The notes under the pieces are model-generated. The model was not told the origin of the DNA. It saw only the letters and a program-made list of their open reading frames with translations, and did not search any database. 64,000 bases of DNA, taken from Phorcus lineatus. Taxonomy: Eukaryota > Mollusca > Gastropoda > Trochida > Trochidae. The DNA lies in the NCBI GenBank assembly GCA_921293015.1, contig OV121084.1:20960960-21024959 (forward strand), given 5' to 3'. Shown one piece after another: positions 12,464 to 23,144 of this stretch (position 1 is the stretch's first letter; each line of letters opens with the position of its first letter). Made by a program: the position numbers and the translations under genes.

Positions 12464-12842
12464 GGTTTTTTTTCTTGCTATAAAGCTGGATCCATCGTCT
12501 GCTAAATTTCACGAAGGGAGATAACTCGTGTCTCGCATGTCTCTACCTCTCTCGTTCATATTCCATAACATCATACACTTGTCTTGTTACTTCTCCCAGA
12601 TATCTACCTTTAATATAACCCTTCTGTTCTTTGCTAATAAACGAAGCGAGAGTGGTTTTTTTCTTGCTATAAAGCTGGATCCATCGTCTGCTAAATTTCA
12701 TGAAGGGGGATAACTCGTGTCTCGCATGTCTCTACCTCTCTCGTTCATATTCAATAACATCATACACTTGTCTTGTTGCTTCTCCCATATATATACCTTT
12801 AATAAAACCCTTCTGTTCTTTGCCAATAAACGAAGCGAGAGT
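12464..12842. repeat. Tandem duplication, two units of about 190 bp
   Basis: Unit 1 (12464-12653) and unit 2 (12654-12842) both begin with a T-run and 'cttgctataaagctggatcc', continue through 'ggagataactcg' or 'gggataactcg', and end 'acgaagcgagagt'. The duplication copies part of the minus-strand LINE RT (the 'FIGKEQKGFIKG' region) together with a noncoding piece, so it arose after the LINE inserted. Confidence 0.85.
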
Positions 12843-13012
12843 AGGTTTTATCCTCTGAGCTATAGCCGAAGAAGCAAGTTTGTAGATAATATTGAGCAAT
12901 GATATTGGTCTCCAATTTTTAAGAAATTTATTTGGTTTATCTTCTTTTGGAATACATGTTATAATTCCTTGCACTTGCGTAACTGAGAGGGCGTTATAGG
13001 GGATTCTTAATA
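12732..13012 (-). pseudogene. Tx1-like LINE reverse transcriptase, N-terminal motifs
   Basis: The minus frame encodes 'LSVTQVQGIITCIPKEDKPN' and then 'FLKNWRPISLLNIIYKLASS', followed by 'AIAQRIKPTLASFIGKEQKG'. These are RT motifs 1-2 of L1/Tx1-type LINEs (QGIITCIPK, NWRPISLLN, AIAxRI). The frame ends where the tandem duplication begins, and the catalytic DFxKAFD and FADD blocks are absent. A further RT-upstream piece of the same family lies at 23145-23640, same strand. Confidence 0.85.
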
Positions 13013-13064
13013 TTACCTTATGAATATCTATGAGGTATCAGAAACCAAGTGCACGTACTCAAAA

Positions 13065-15020
13065 CGAGGCTAAGGCCGCTTCGAAACCCGGAAGTTACGT
13101 TCCTACAGCATTGTCAAGTCAGTATCCTTTCGAAATTATGCTTTGTTTGTACAACATTTCGCTAAATTCAACTGCAGAAAGACCATAATCGGATAAGCTT
13201 CTACATTTCTTGGTGTAGCAGAGATTAGAATATCATTTTACTTGCAGATAGAATTCTTTCGACCGATATTCGGGGGGTATTCCCATGCTGGGTTTACCGT
13301 CATTTTGCGCCGTCTGTTGAAATATTTCAGTGGTTAGCAAAATATGGATATGAAATACACACAATAATTTTTACATTTCCGAATAAAAATCAAGAGGTAT
13401 TTTCATTACACACACTCGTTTACAGCTCGAAAATGATAAAGATTTAGCGATTCCTGAATTCAGCCGTTTCTATTGGGTCATTCAGTACAGGCCTTAATTA
13501 ATGTAAACAAACCAGAATTTCAATTCAGGGGGCTAAAATAGAGATACAAACAAGAGCAAATGTGAAATGTTACTATTCCTTTGAATATAATTAAAATACA
13601 TAATTTTGTTAGTTTCTGATGAGGTCGCAAATAATTTTTAATTTAGCTGAAAAATAAATACAATTTTCTAGCTTTAATAACTCCCAAAGTTCTCTATTTT
13701 TTGGGCCTTATAAGATTATTTGTAAAACAAGCTATACATAAAAGCAGTAGCCAAATATTTCTAATAAAAAAGATTAGCTTTCCTTTTCATGATAAATACA
13801 AAAGATATATACAGCAAATAAAATCACATTATTAGTTTAAATTAATATACTGTTAATCATTCAATAAAATAATCACTGTGATATTATTCTGAATTTAAGA
13901 GCTTCAAATACTTATTACAGGGTCATATGAGGGTATTCATTGAATGTATGTACAAACAATTTATTGTTTAAATTGAATAAGAAATTCCTATTACATGTAG
14001 GCCTATTTTGTTTTTATAAAATGCCGATTAGTTAAATTTATTAAAATAAGTAGGAAAATGAGGGACTTCTTTATAAGGTATAGGAAATAAGTAGATTAAA
14101 GAAATTAAGCCATTGAATACAGGAATAGTATTTACATTATAATTATCTAAACTCTATTTCAAAATGACAGAAATTTATGATTATGACTAAAAAGACAGGA
14201 CAATTTGAAAGTTTTGATACATATTTCACTCCATGTATATTGTCAATGAAAAAGCTGAAAGTAAGTTTTGAAAACTGACAGTCAATCATTAGGATTTATT
14301 GAATTCAAGACATTTTTAATACTCATGATTATATTTTCCTATTCAATACGATTATAATTAAAATTAATTCTAGCCTATATTAAATTCGTTTTGTGATTTA
14401 TAAATTTATAATTTCTGAAAATTTTTGCAAGGAAAATATTCTTTAAAATACACCTATGTATTAATATATAATTTTTCTTCCAATCAGTTGGTGTCTTTGA
14501 GAAGTTCGGTAAATATTCATTTTGGTTTCTTTATTATATTGTTACAGTACTGTACCATTTTTTGTAAACATGCCGGTCCCACTACTTGATTCTTCATTGT
14601 TTTGATTTACCAGTTTTGCGCTCCTTGAGTTAAAACTCCTGAAATTTCGGGTAAAAATAATTTTATGAAGATTTTTTTAAGCGTAACAATTAAGAGAAAT
14701 TGGCACTGTGATTATTATAAGTGCACTTGTGCCTATTACGGACCAAATGCGAAGGCAAAACTCACGTAATATATCTTTGAATTTACCACAAATACAACTA
14801 TCAAAAACAAAGTTTTGAGGCTATCCCTGGATGAATTTCCCTTCATTTTGCCGTTTTATTATCACTCAACATGTTTTCATGTCTAAAATTGACTGATTTT
14901 CTTTTAATTCATGCTTATACACTCGTGTACAGCCGAAGGAAATTCAAATTATACAACGAATCGTACTATCAAAATGCAGCCATTACGCTATCCAGGAAGT
15001 AGGAAGCGGCCTTAGCCTCG
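13065..15020. mobile_element. Putative non-autonomous TIR element
   Basis: A perfect 18-bp inverted repeat, CGAGGCTAAGGCCGCTTC at 13065-13082 and its complement at 15003-15020, bounds about 2 kb of AT-rich DNA with no coding potential. Weak inverted similarity continues inward ('acagcatt' against 'ctgcattt'). I found no clear target duplication, so the inverted repeat may have another origin. Confidence 0.4.
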
Positions 15021-15058
15021 GTTTGGATTTGAGGAGGTCATAGGTCGTATGCATGCAT

Positions 15059-15183
15059 AATTTCATTTCATAACCTCCGGCAAGATATTCCAGTGTTATC
15101 TCCCTAGATTCCAGCTGGTTTCAAAGTCTAGCAAGATTCTCGCCACTTTTCCGTTCTAGCTCATGGCCGACGGTCGTTGCAAC
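15059..15183 (+). repeat. Left inverted terminal repeat of the DIRS-like element
   Basis: It starts 'aatttcatttcataacctcc'. The inner part (about 15105-15180, 'ccagctggtttcaaagtct' to 'ctcatggcc') is the reverse complement of 22990-23060 with a few mismatches. The outer 45 bp are complementary to 18924-18964 in the internal complementary region. Confidence 0.85.
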
Positions 15184-15297
15184 TCACGTTGTTTAAACTT
15201 TTGAGCTTTTGACTGTTCAAGTGGTGAGTTTTTAATCAAATTAGCGCTTTTTGTGTATGCTTAGTTTGATTTTGTAAGGGCATAAGTCAACAGCAAG

Positions 15298-16758
15298 ATG
15301 GCTAGCCCTTTGCCGTGCCAACAAACAAATGACAGTGGGCAAAAACACGTGGGCGAAAAGGTCGATATGAATTCGAACCAAATCGCATCTCAATCCGAGG
15401 AACAAATACAAAGTTCCGATTCGGAGGTTAATGTAGATGATTTGGAATCAGATGATGAACCTGATAGGCGATCTTTTTTGACCGACAGAAGGGTCAATCA
15501 TAACGCTGCTTCTACATCGGGGTCAACCAGTACACCTTCGCACAGTCGCTTTGACCCGACTATGTTAACCAATGCGAACAAATGCACTTTCAATGATGAA
15601 ATGTACAAGTATATTGAAAGGCAATTTAATATCTTCATTGAAGATAAAGTCATTCAGGACAGTATTCTAGATGATTGTCCAATACCTGAAGGTACTACTT
15701 TTCAAATCAAAGAAATGGATGGTATCATTCACAGTCTTTTGGAACAAAGGGGAATTAGTATGGAAAAAGGTCCAGATAAAGGACTTCAGTCAATCCAGTC
15801 CCGACTCATGCGAGTTATGGGCCCCCTAGGTTCCCTTTACAATTTACTTGAACATAGTAGGGTAAATGGAGCAGACATTGATTTTGATTTGGTCTCTCAA
15901 CTTGTTGAAAAGGCTATCTGTTGCACTGGTCAGGTGAATGTTGCAATCAATTATAACACAAGACTGGCCATTCTCAGCAAACTTACCAAAGATGTTAAAA
16001 AGAGTAAGTCCATTCTCAGAAAGAATGCAGCTGCCATTGAGCAGTCAGATGACCAATTGTTTGGAAATGGCTTCCGCAAAACTCTTAAAGAGATGGGAAA
16101 AAATCGTCGTGCGGCTAAAGATGTGGTTGATGCTTTGCAACCTCCGCGTAAAAAGCCAAAATTTGTCCTCAAACCAAAGTTTACGATTCAAATTCAAGCC
16201 CAACCTCAGAAAACACAGTTTTTGGGAGGCAACTTCAAGACCCAGACACCGCCCTTTCGTGGCGGGCCCTCGGGAGGAAAGTTCAGCGCCGGGGGCCACA
16301 ATTCCAACCCAAAAGGCAACTTTGGACAGAACAAGTTTGTCAAAAGGTATGTATCAGATGAGCTTTGTTCAGGATCTTGTAGAATCAAATTTGTAAGGAG
16401 AAATCCTGCAGCCAGTAATAGCCCTGAATTTACTACCAATTCAGCCAGTTGCCCCTCAAGCAGGGAGAATTCAGTTTTTTCTAGAAAACTGGGAAAAAAT
16501 CACCCAGGATCCAGTTGTTCTGGAGATAGTGAGAGGGGAAAAGTTAGATTGGATATCACATCCACAACAAGATGCACCCCCTTTACAGCCCTCTTTCTCT
16601 ATGACAGAAATAAACTCAATAAACCAGGAAATTCTGGAGTTACTAGACAAAGGGGCGATTTCTCAAGTAAACGAATCCAGACCCCAATTCCTGAGCCACA
16701 TCTTCCTCGTCCCAAAGAAGGATGGAGGAAACAGACCGGTGATAAAGGGATCTATTGA
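15298..16758 (+). CDS. DIRS-like element gag-like protein (ORF1)
   Basis: An uninterrupted 486-codon frame beginning at the first ATG after the left terminal repeat and a leader of about 115 bases. The N-terminal 80 residues are acidic and Ser/Asp rich ('SSDSEVNVDDLESDDEPD'). A central alpha-helical region (about 95-230) is followed by a basic segment ('PPRKKPKF', about 282-289) and a Gly/Phe-rich tail (about 300-345), an arrangement usual for DIRS ORF1 nucleocapsid-like proteins. No CCHC knuckle is visible. The last 110 codons or so overlap the pol frame and look out-of-frame in character, so the authentic C-terminus may be nearer residue 350-370. It presumably binds element RNA. Assignment rests on position and composition rather than a catalytic motif. 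Confidence 0.75.
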   Translation: MASPLPCQQTNDSGQKHVGEKVDMNSNQIASQSEEQIQSSDSEVNVDDLESDDEPDRRSFLTDRRVNHNAASTSGSTSTPSHSRFDPTMLTNANKCTFNDEMYKYIERQFNIFIEDKVIQDSILDDCPIPEGTTFQIKEMDGIIHSLLEQRGISMEKGPDKGLQSIQSRLMRVMGPLGSLYNLLEHSRVNGADIDFDLVSQLVEKAICCTGQVNVAINYNTRLAILSKLTKDVKKSKSILRKNAAAIEQSDDQLFGNGFRKTLKEMGKNRRAAKDVVDALQPPRKKPKFVLKPKFTIQIQAQPQKTQFLGGNFKTQTPPFRGGPSGGKFSAGGHNSNPKGNFGQNKFVKRYVSDELCSGSCRIKFVRRNPAASNSPEFTTNSASCPSSRENSVFSRKLGKNHPGSSCSGDSERGKVRLDITSTTRCTPFTALFLYDRNKLNKPGNSGVTRQRGDFSSKRIQTPIPEPHLPRPKEGWRKQTGDKGIY

Positions 16759-18310
16759 CAAAAGGGGACTTCATGTGCAAAATAGATCTCAAAGACGCTT
16801 ATTTGCAGTCCCAATGAACAATCAATTTCACAAGTATCTGAGATTTCGGTGTGAAGGGAAGACATTTCAGTTCAAATGTCTCCCTTTCGGGCTTGCCACA
16901 GCACCACGGACGTTTACGAAATTGTTGAAACCAGTGGTGGGATTCCTACGCCGGATAGGTATGAGATTGATTATCTACCTAGACGACATTTGGTTGGTGA
17001 GCTCAACTCAGGAGGGCCTAAAAAATTGCAGGGTCTCCTTACTCTACCTCCTTCAGCGTCTGGGATTCACAATCAATTGGAAAAAATCCCACCTTGTCCC
17101 AACCCAGAGAATAGAATTTCTTGGGTTTGTGATAGACTCAAGAGAAATGATGTTCTACCTCCCTATGACAAAGATAGATCAGATCAAAAAACAATGCAGG
17201 GAGGTAATGAAATGTCAGTAGGTGTCTGTTTGACGCCTCTCCCAATTGATAGGCAAACTTCTGTCCTCTGTGCAGGCGATTCTGCCAGCATCAATTCAAT
17301 GCAGATTCTTGCAAATGAATCAGATTCGAGGCTTACTTCAGGGCAAATCATACGAAAGTTTGGTATCTCTGGATCAGAATGCTCGAGCCGAGGTCTCATG
17401 GTGGTTGAACCAAATAGAGACCAGCAATGGGCGGGCAATAATATCGCCCATCCCAGACATGACGATACCCTCGGATGCCTCCAACTCCGGTTGGGGTGCT
17501 GTTTGCCAGGGTCAAGTGACTCAGGGCGTGTGGAGTGCGACAGAGTCAACATACCACATCAATGTAAAGGAGCTTCTTGCAGCTCAGTTTGCCCTCAAAT
17601 CATTTGCCAAAGAGAGAAAGTCAATATGTGTGCATCTGCGGATAGACAATCAGACCGCAATAGCACACATAGTGAGGGGAGGGGGCACAAAATCCCATCT
17701 GCTGAACATGGTAACAAAGGAGATTTGGGATTGGTGTCAGAGCAGACAAATCACTTTGACAGCAGAACACCTTCCAGGTGTGCTGAACACAATAGCAGAT
17801 TGGCAGTCGAGGAATTACATAGACTCGAGCGACTGGAAATTGAATCTTTCAATATTCAAACAAATAGCCAAGATTTACGGACCTCTGTCGATAGATCTGT
17901 TTGCATCTCGACTGAACACACAGCTGACCCGGTATGTCAGTTGGTAACCGGATCCAGAGGCAGTGGCCTCCGATGCTTTCCTGATGAAGTGGACAGCCAA
18001 TCAGGGGATTCTCTATGCATTCCCACCATTCATATTGGTGGGGAGATGCCTTGCGAAATTGAAAAAAGAGGGGGGAGAGATGGTGTTGGTAGCTCCTCTG
18101 TGGCAGGCACAAACTTGGTACCCACTTCTGTTGGAGATGGCGAGTGCTCCTCCAATCCGGTTACCAATAACTCCGAATCTACTGACATCCCATCAAGGGG
18201 AGAGACACCCTATGATAGAGCAAAAATCACTCTCCCTGGCTGCTTGGAGAATATCCGGAAACCCTAAAAAACAAGCGAGCTTTCGAGACGAGCTGCAGAC
18301 CTTCATGAGA
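16397..18310 (+). pseudogene. DIRS-like RT, RNase H and methyltransferase-like region
   Basis: The frame (+1 relative to gag) opens at about 16397. It shows 'FLENWEKITQDP', the RT entry motif 'HIFLVPKKDGGNRPVI', the substrate loop 'FQFKCLPFGLATAPRTFTK' and the catalytic 'YLDDIW' (about 16975-16992). RNase H follows (17246-17947; 'DASNSGWGA', 'NVKELLAAQFA', 'LRIDNQTAIAHI'). Then comes the conserved DIRS segment 'IDLFASRLNTQLTRYVSW' and 'LYAFPPF', where FPPF resembles the DPPY-type motif of the Dam-like methyltransferase region described in DIRS elements. Damage: RT residues between 'RPVI' and 'DFMCKIDLKDAY' are missing and that block is in another frame; a one-base frameshift lies near 16800; in-frame stops occur at about 17219, 17231 and 17945. 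Confidence 0.85.
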
Positions 18311-18314
18311 TCAG

Positions 18315-18917
18315 GTGCTTAACACCATGAAAGATTGGGGAGAAAATGAAAACCTGTCCGACAAAGCGCTAACCCAAAAGTTAGCAATGTTGCTTGCACT
18401 GACCTCTGCAGGTAGATCCTCAGAAATACAGCAACTAGACGTCAGGTTTATGTCTAAAAGAGTTGACAAAATCACTTTTGAGTTGACAAAGAGAACCAAA
18501 ACATGTAAACCTGGTAAGTATAGAAAAGATATGGAATTCTCCAGATTCCCTGACGATCAAACCTTGTGTGTTGTTCAGTGCATAGAGACTTATCTCAAAA
18601 GAACGAGATTATGGGGAGAAATGTCTGACGGAGTTTCTCGGCATAATTTACTCATTAGCTTTGTGAAACCACATGCACAAGTGAAACCTTGCTCTGTGGC
18701 AAGATGGTTGAGAGAGGTTCTGACAGAGTCAGGTGTGGATACTGATTTCACACCTCATTCTACAAGAGCAGCCTCAACCTCGAAAGCCTTGAGGCAAGGG
18801 GTGTCTGTTCAAGACATACTGAAACAAGCAAATTGGTCAAACCAATCTACTTTTGGTAAATTTTATTATAGACCCATCAAAGGCAGTTCATTCCAATCAG
18901 CAGTTTTATCAAGGTAA
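18315..18917 (+). pseudogene. DIRS-like tyrosine recombinase catalytic domain (N-terminus deleted)
   Basis: The 200-codon frame holds the full catalytic set of a tyrosine recombinase: Arg34 in 'LTSAGRSSEI', His148-x2-Arg151 in 'TPHSTRAAS', Trp174 in 'QANWSNQ' and Tyr184 in 'STFGKFYYRP'. In DIRS elements this enzyme integrates the circular cDNA in place of a DDE integrase. The preceding frame ends 'AAWRISGNPKKQASF', which looks like the start of a recombinase ORF, but the N-terminal SAM-like DNA-binding domain expected next is absent. An internal deletion of a few hundred bases has therefore joined two frames. The catalytic core itself reads clean. Confidence 0.85.
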
Positions 18918-18923
18918 GCTTTA

Positions 18924-19046
18924 AACTAACACTGGAATATCTTGCCGGAGGTTATGAAATGAAATTGTGGCTTTCATCAGCACACGGAGTGTGTGCAATG
19001 AAAGCTTGATTTTATGATTAACCGAAGGCAAGATATGAAAGTGTTC
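18924..19046. repeat. Internal complementary region of the DIRS-like element
   Basis: Bases 18924-18964 are the complement of the left end (15059-15100), and 18971-19046 are a perfect 76-base complement of the right end (23063-23138). They are separated by only a few bases around 'gtg'. This is the composite template that DIRS elements use to join their ends into a circle. Confidence 0.85.
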
Positions 19047-19299
19047 CCACCAACCCCCCCTCCCCCCTTAAGCAATTCATAATATACCTAATAGATTGTA
19101 TATACATTTAATTGCCTTCGGTAATCTCAATTCAGAATACTAATGATGTGTTCTGTTATTTCCAGATAAGGCCAAAGGAATATGTGACTGCTGACTCTTG
19201 GGTTAGAGGAAGATTGAGCCAGTAGAAATCATGAAAAACCCGGACATTTTCGATAACAAACAAATTTTGTTTTTAAATGGCCCTTAGCGCAGTGCTGAT

Positions 19300-19870
19300 G
19301 AACCATGAAAAACCCAACCAAAATCAACCATGGGCAACATGCATTTTTGGGGCAAAAACCTTAAAAAATTAAGGAAATTAGGAATTATTTATTAAAAAAT
19401 ATATGTAGTGCAGAACAAACTTTTGAATTGGCTAGAATTATATATCATGCAACATTACATAATTCCTAAGTTCATTTCTATTGTAGGTTTAACGCCATGT
19501 CTGGTTTGGGGTGAAAAAGCATAAAAAATGAAAGAAAATTGGAATAATTTATGAAAGGTGTTTACGTTGAAAAATAAAATGTTATAATGATTAGAATGAT
19601 AGATCATGCAATATTACAGACTTTTAAGGTTGATTTATGCTAATGGCTGAACATCATGCCTGTTTTTTGGTGAAAAATAGGAAAATCAAAGAAAATTGGA
19701 GTATTTTATAAAACGTTTATTAGTTGCACTAAACTCTTATGCAGCAATTACAATTTTAATTCATGCAACAGAACATACTTCTAAAGGCTATTATTACTCT
19801 TGACTGAATAACATGTCTTTTTTAGGGGGGGGGGGGGGGATTAATATAGAAAATCGGAATCCTTTTATGA
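19300..19870. repeat. Degenerate tandem repeat of about 160 bp, 3-4 units
   Basis: Recurring blocks include 'gaaagaaaattggaataatt' and 'caaagaaaattggagtattt', 'atcatgcaacattacat' and 'atcatgcaatattacag', and 'aacgccatgtctg' and 'aacatcatgcctg'. The units are about 60-80% alike by eye. A run of about 14 G ends the block near 19828-19840. It lies in the noncoding tail of the DIRS-like element. Confidence 0.7.
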
Positions 19871-20879
19871 AATATATATTTGATGAAAAATATACTCCGT
19901 ATTGACATATCTAGAGTACAGGAATATGCATTTGACTTGTATATCTAAGATAACAAGTAAATCTAATGATGTAATTTTTTATTCCTGATGAAAATACTAA
20001 TTAAATCAACTATGGGCGAATAGTTTTTATTTTATTTTAGGGGGGTATAATCCTTGTGAATGTGAAATGTGAAATACGACAAGGCCTATCTTAGCAAGGC
20101 ATTGGGACTGGTGCAAATATAGGCAATGCGTGGGAAGATGGATACAGGGTACAAAATTTAAATTTCTATTCATTTTCTTAGTTTTTATATTGGCAGTATT
20201 CTTATAATGGAGTAAGAAGTGGTGGTCCATTTGTTGTCCACACTAACATTGGTCATTTTACTACATCCTCGGTGATTAAGTGTTCTCACACTCTACACTA
20301 TATCACCCCTGGGACTTTGAGTCAGAAATATGTTTTCTTGAATTCACTGCCCCTGATTGCTCTTCAAAATGTCTGACTTACAGATCATCAGCCACTTTTC
20401 TCGATCTCTAGATATATCTTATCAAATACTTTTTTAATTTGTAAAGATATAATTAAAGCTCTCCATATGCACATTTTAGATTGAAGCACTGATAAATGTG
20501 ATTATCCTTCCCAAACCACCAGCATGACAGTTTTCTGGTTCAGATTTCTAAGTCTTTACCTGAATTTGAATCTGTTTTAACTATTTTCAGATGTTGTAGA
20601 TAACTGATGATAACGAAATCGCTATATAGATATACTTGTTATCTACCCCTTGCTACAAAATACTTGTCTTTCATAAAACACATAAAACAGTTTCATCAGG
20701 TACAGATTATTAATTATTCTAACAAGGTTAATAACATTGCACTTTCAATAATGTTTTTTGAAGAATGAAATATTCTAACTTCTTTTCCTGAATCCATTGA
20801 AATTTCATATAATGTTCAAGACAATGACGATTGTCCAGCATCTGCAGAGAATCATGCACTTAAAGATACTATAGCACGC

Positions 20880-21295
20880 TTTTAAGGTCCAAATTGGCTA
20901 TCTCAAGGCATATGATTTACTCTCTTTAGCTTTCAATCGATACAGTAAAATACTTAGGCTATTATTCTTTGCAACTGACCTGTAATCAACAATGACAAAA
21001 TTTAAGACAGTCGGCTTAGAGATATATAATTTTATGGTAAGTTGTGCACTAAAACATATGAACAGTTTAAAACGGATAAATGTGATGTGCGCAGCTTTTG
21101 AAATTACATTAACTCTGAACTGATAATAAGGGATGAAATGTTGTATATTAAAGCACTCTTATAACATAATAAAAAAATGTAGTATAAGCATTGTTATTGA
21201 ATTATGAAAGCGGTTGCCGTTTTTTCTCTTTTCTCTTCTCTTATAAATATTTTTATATCGTAGTTCATATTGATTTAATGCAAGGTAGATTATCC
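20880..21295 (-). repeat. Third, diverged partial copy of the 2519/10279 repeat family
   Basis: The blocks 'aaaacggataaat', 'attaactctgaac', 'gggatgaaat' and 'gatttaatgcaa' appear in the same order as at 11640-11883. The copy corresponds to the outer 400 bp of the arms and ends at the same 'ttaatgcaa' boundary. Being inside the DIRS-like tail, it argues that at least part of that tail is secondary insertion. Confidence 0.7.
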
Positions 21296-21299
21296 GAGT

Positions 21300-22700
21300 G
21301 CGGATTGTTAGTAATCGAGAGATATGCATTATCTGGGCCTTCGTTGTTTGTATGAAATATTGGTCTGCAATTTAGCCTTTATCCTCCCTTAGATGCGAAG
21401 TGCTGAGCACACCGGAGAAAGTATCTCCTTGTTTGTTAGATTGACAAATGATGCAGAGAGATGTCTGAAGAATCAAACAAAAAACCTGATATGCGTCTCA
21501 AATTATCAGTCAAACTATCGTACCTTTTCAAATTATTTGAGTGATACTCAGTCAACCATGCGTGCTTGAATTTTATTTAATTTGAGTTCAGCTGTTAGGT
21601 CTTGTTTTATGATATATGTCATTGAAAGAGGCTTTTGAGATTAATGTTTCTGTAAAAAGCATTTAAGATTTGAGAACATTTTATATGGGAAAATTTATTG
21701 ACATAATGTATTTTTCATCTAAATAATATGTTCAACATAGAATATTTGATGGTAAGTTCTTAGTGTTAGATAGAAACTGATAGCATTTTTATTATATATC
21801 TGAAGGGATTTGTGTATTTATTAGCAGAACCTTATTTGCTTTTGAGATGAAGAGGGCCCTGGGCCCATGAGTTTTCCAATTAGTGGGACATTTGTCATTG
21901 TAGGTTGGTCATTATAAAATACAAGGGAGATAATTTACAGTTAAATAAAAATAATCAAATTTCTGTTTATATTAATATATATATATATTTGTAACTTTGC
22001 ATGAATAACCCAAATTGGTATTTTCTAATGCCAAAATTGACTGATAGAAACATAATGAAGTTAAAATAAAACAAATTGATGTATGGTCTAGTAAGGAAAA
22101 CTATTTTTAGTATTGAAAAGATTAATAAGTTCATTATCATATTTAAAATTGAGTTGATGTTAACTTTAAATGGCCGTACAAAAATACTGATCAACAGACG
22201 CTTTCTTCATAAGAAATAAGTTGGCGAGAAAGTAGTATCAGTAGGATTGCATGCTTAGCTCTTTAGAGGTGTGTGAACTTTTCCCCCCTAACTTATCTTT
22301 ACAATTTTTCAAATGAAATTGAATGTAATTCATCTCCTTTAACATTTTCCTTATCATAACATTAGTAGTTCATAATAATTTCTTATAGAAAAGGCTTTTA
22401 TGAAGAAGAAGTTGTCAATTTAGAAAGCTAAACTATAGATAAAACAAACACTAAAGATCTGATTATCTGATGTTATCTGCATACACTAAACCTGTTATAT
22501 AATTATTAAAATACTTTCCCATAAAAAATATTCACAATTTTCATTTTAAAAGTCATAATATACCGCTTCCAAACTTATGTTGTCAACAACAATGTCAGCC
22601 ATTTTGGCAGTTGCTATGAAGGGAGATAACTCAGGCGATAGTAGTCACACAACTGATCTTATATGGAGAGGCTTCTGCACAACTTTTAGGTACATTTTCA
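21300..22700. other. Noncoding part of the DIRS-like tail
   Basis: No recognisable gene. A short (TA)n lies near 21973-21988. The motif 'gaagggagataactcag' near 22618 is a common molluscan repeat core. Confidence 0.5.
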
Positions 22701-22721
22701 AGTGGCCATAACTATTTTTGC

Positions 22722-23138
22722 CCATGGTTGATTTTGGTTGGGTTTTTTTCTGAGGTTAAGGGACATGATATCTTTCATTTTTTCAAGTCATTTGTCTGTT
22801 ATCGAAAATGTCCGGGTTCACTTAAATTTGGGTAAATTTCTACTGGCCTATGAAGCTTCCTGTTGCTCTGAAGCTTTTTCGGGTTCTGTTGATTTGAAGC
22901 CTTTTTCGTGTTCTGTCGATTTGTATTCCTCAGGGAATAAATTTAGAAATTACATGATATTTTGTTTTCTCTCTCTCGCTGCTCTCCCTCTGGCCATGAG
23001 CTGGAACGGGAAAGTGGCGAGAATCTCGCGAGACTTTGAAACCAGCTGGAATCAAGGGAGATAACACTTTCATATCTTGCCTTCGGTTAATCATAAAATC
23101 AAGCTTTCATTGCACACACTCCGTGTGCTGATGAAAGC
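22722..23138 (-). repeat. Right terminal repeat region of the DIRS-like element
   Basis: 22990-23060 pairs with the left terminal repeat, and 23063-23138 pairs perfectly with 18971-19046. 22722-22860 also pairs, with gaps, with 19203-19345 ('catgggcaa', 'cggacattttcgataac'). The inverted repetition therefore extends well beyond the classical terminal repeat. The 108-codon frame over 22738-23064 is not a gene. Confidence 0.75.
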
Positions 23139-23144
23139 GACAAA

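Larger units (their letters stand above)
15059..23138 (+). mobile_element. DIRS-like tyrosine-recombinase retrotransposon
   Basis: This has the defining DIRS layout: inverted terminal repeats (left 15059-15183, right about 22990-23138), a gag-like ORF, a Ty3-related RT/RNase H, a methyltransferase-like segment, a tyrosine recombinase, and an internal complementary region (18924-19046) containing the complements of both outer ends side by side. Pol has stops, a frameshift and deletions, and the recombinase lacks its N-terminal half, so this copy is dead. Unusually, about 3.9 kb of noncoding DNA separates the internal complementary region from the right terminus. It contains tandem repeats and a copy of another repeat family, so part is probably later insertion. 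Confidence 0.85.

Noticed and set aside
12528-12902. Two similar plus-strand frames starting 'MSRMSLPLSFIF'
   Set aside because: They are the antisense of the duplicated LINE segment.
15938-16439. Long overlapping frames on both strands inside the DIRS gag
   Set aside because: Shadows of the gag ORF; no independent motif.
22738-23064. 108-codon frame in the DIRS right repeat
   Set aside because: Composition follows an inverted repeat and no homology is recognised.
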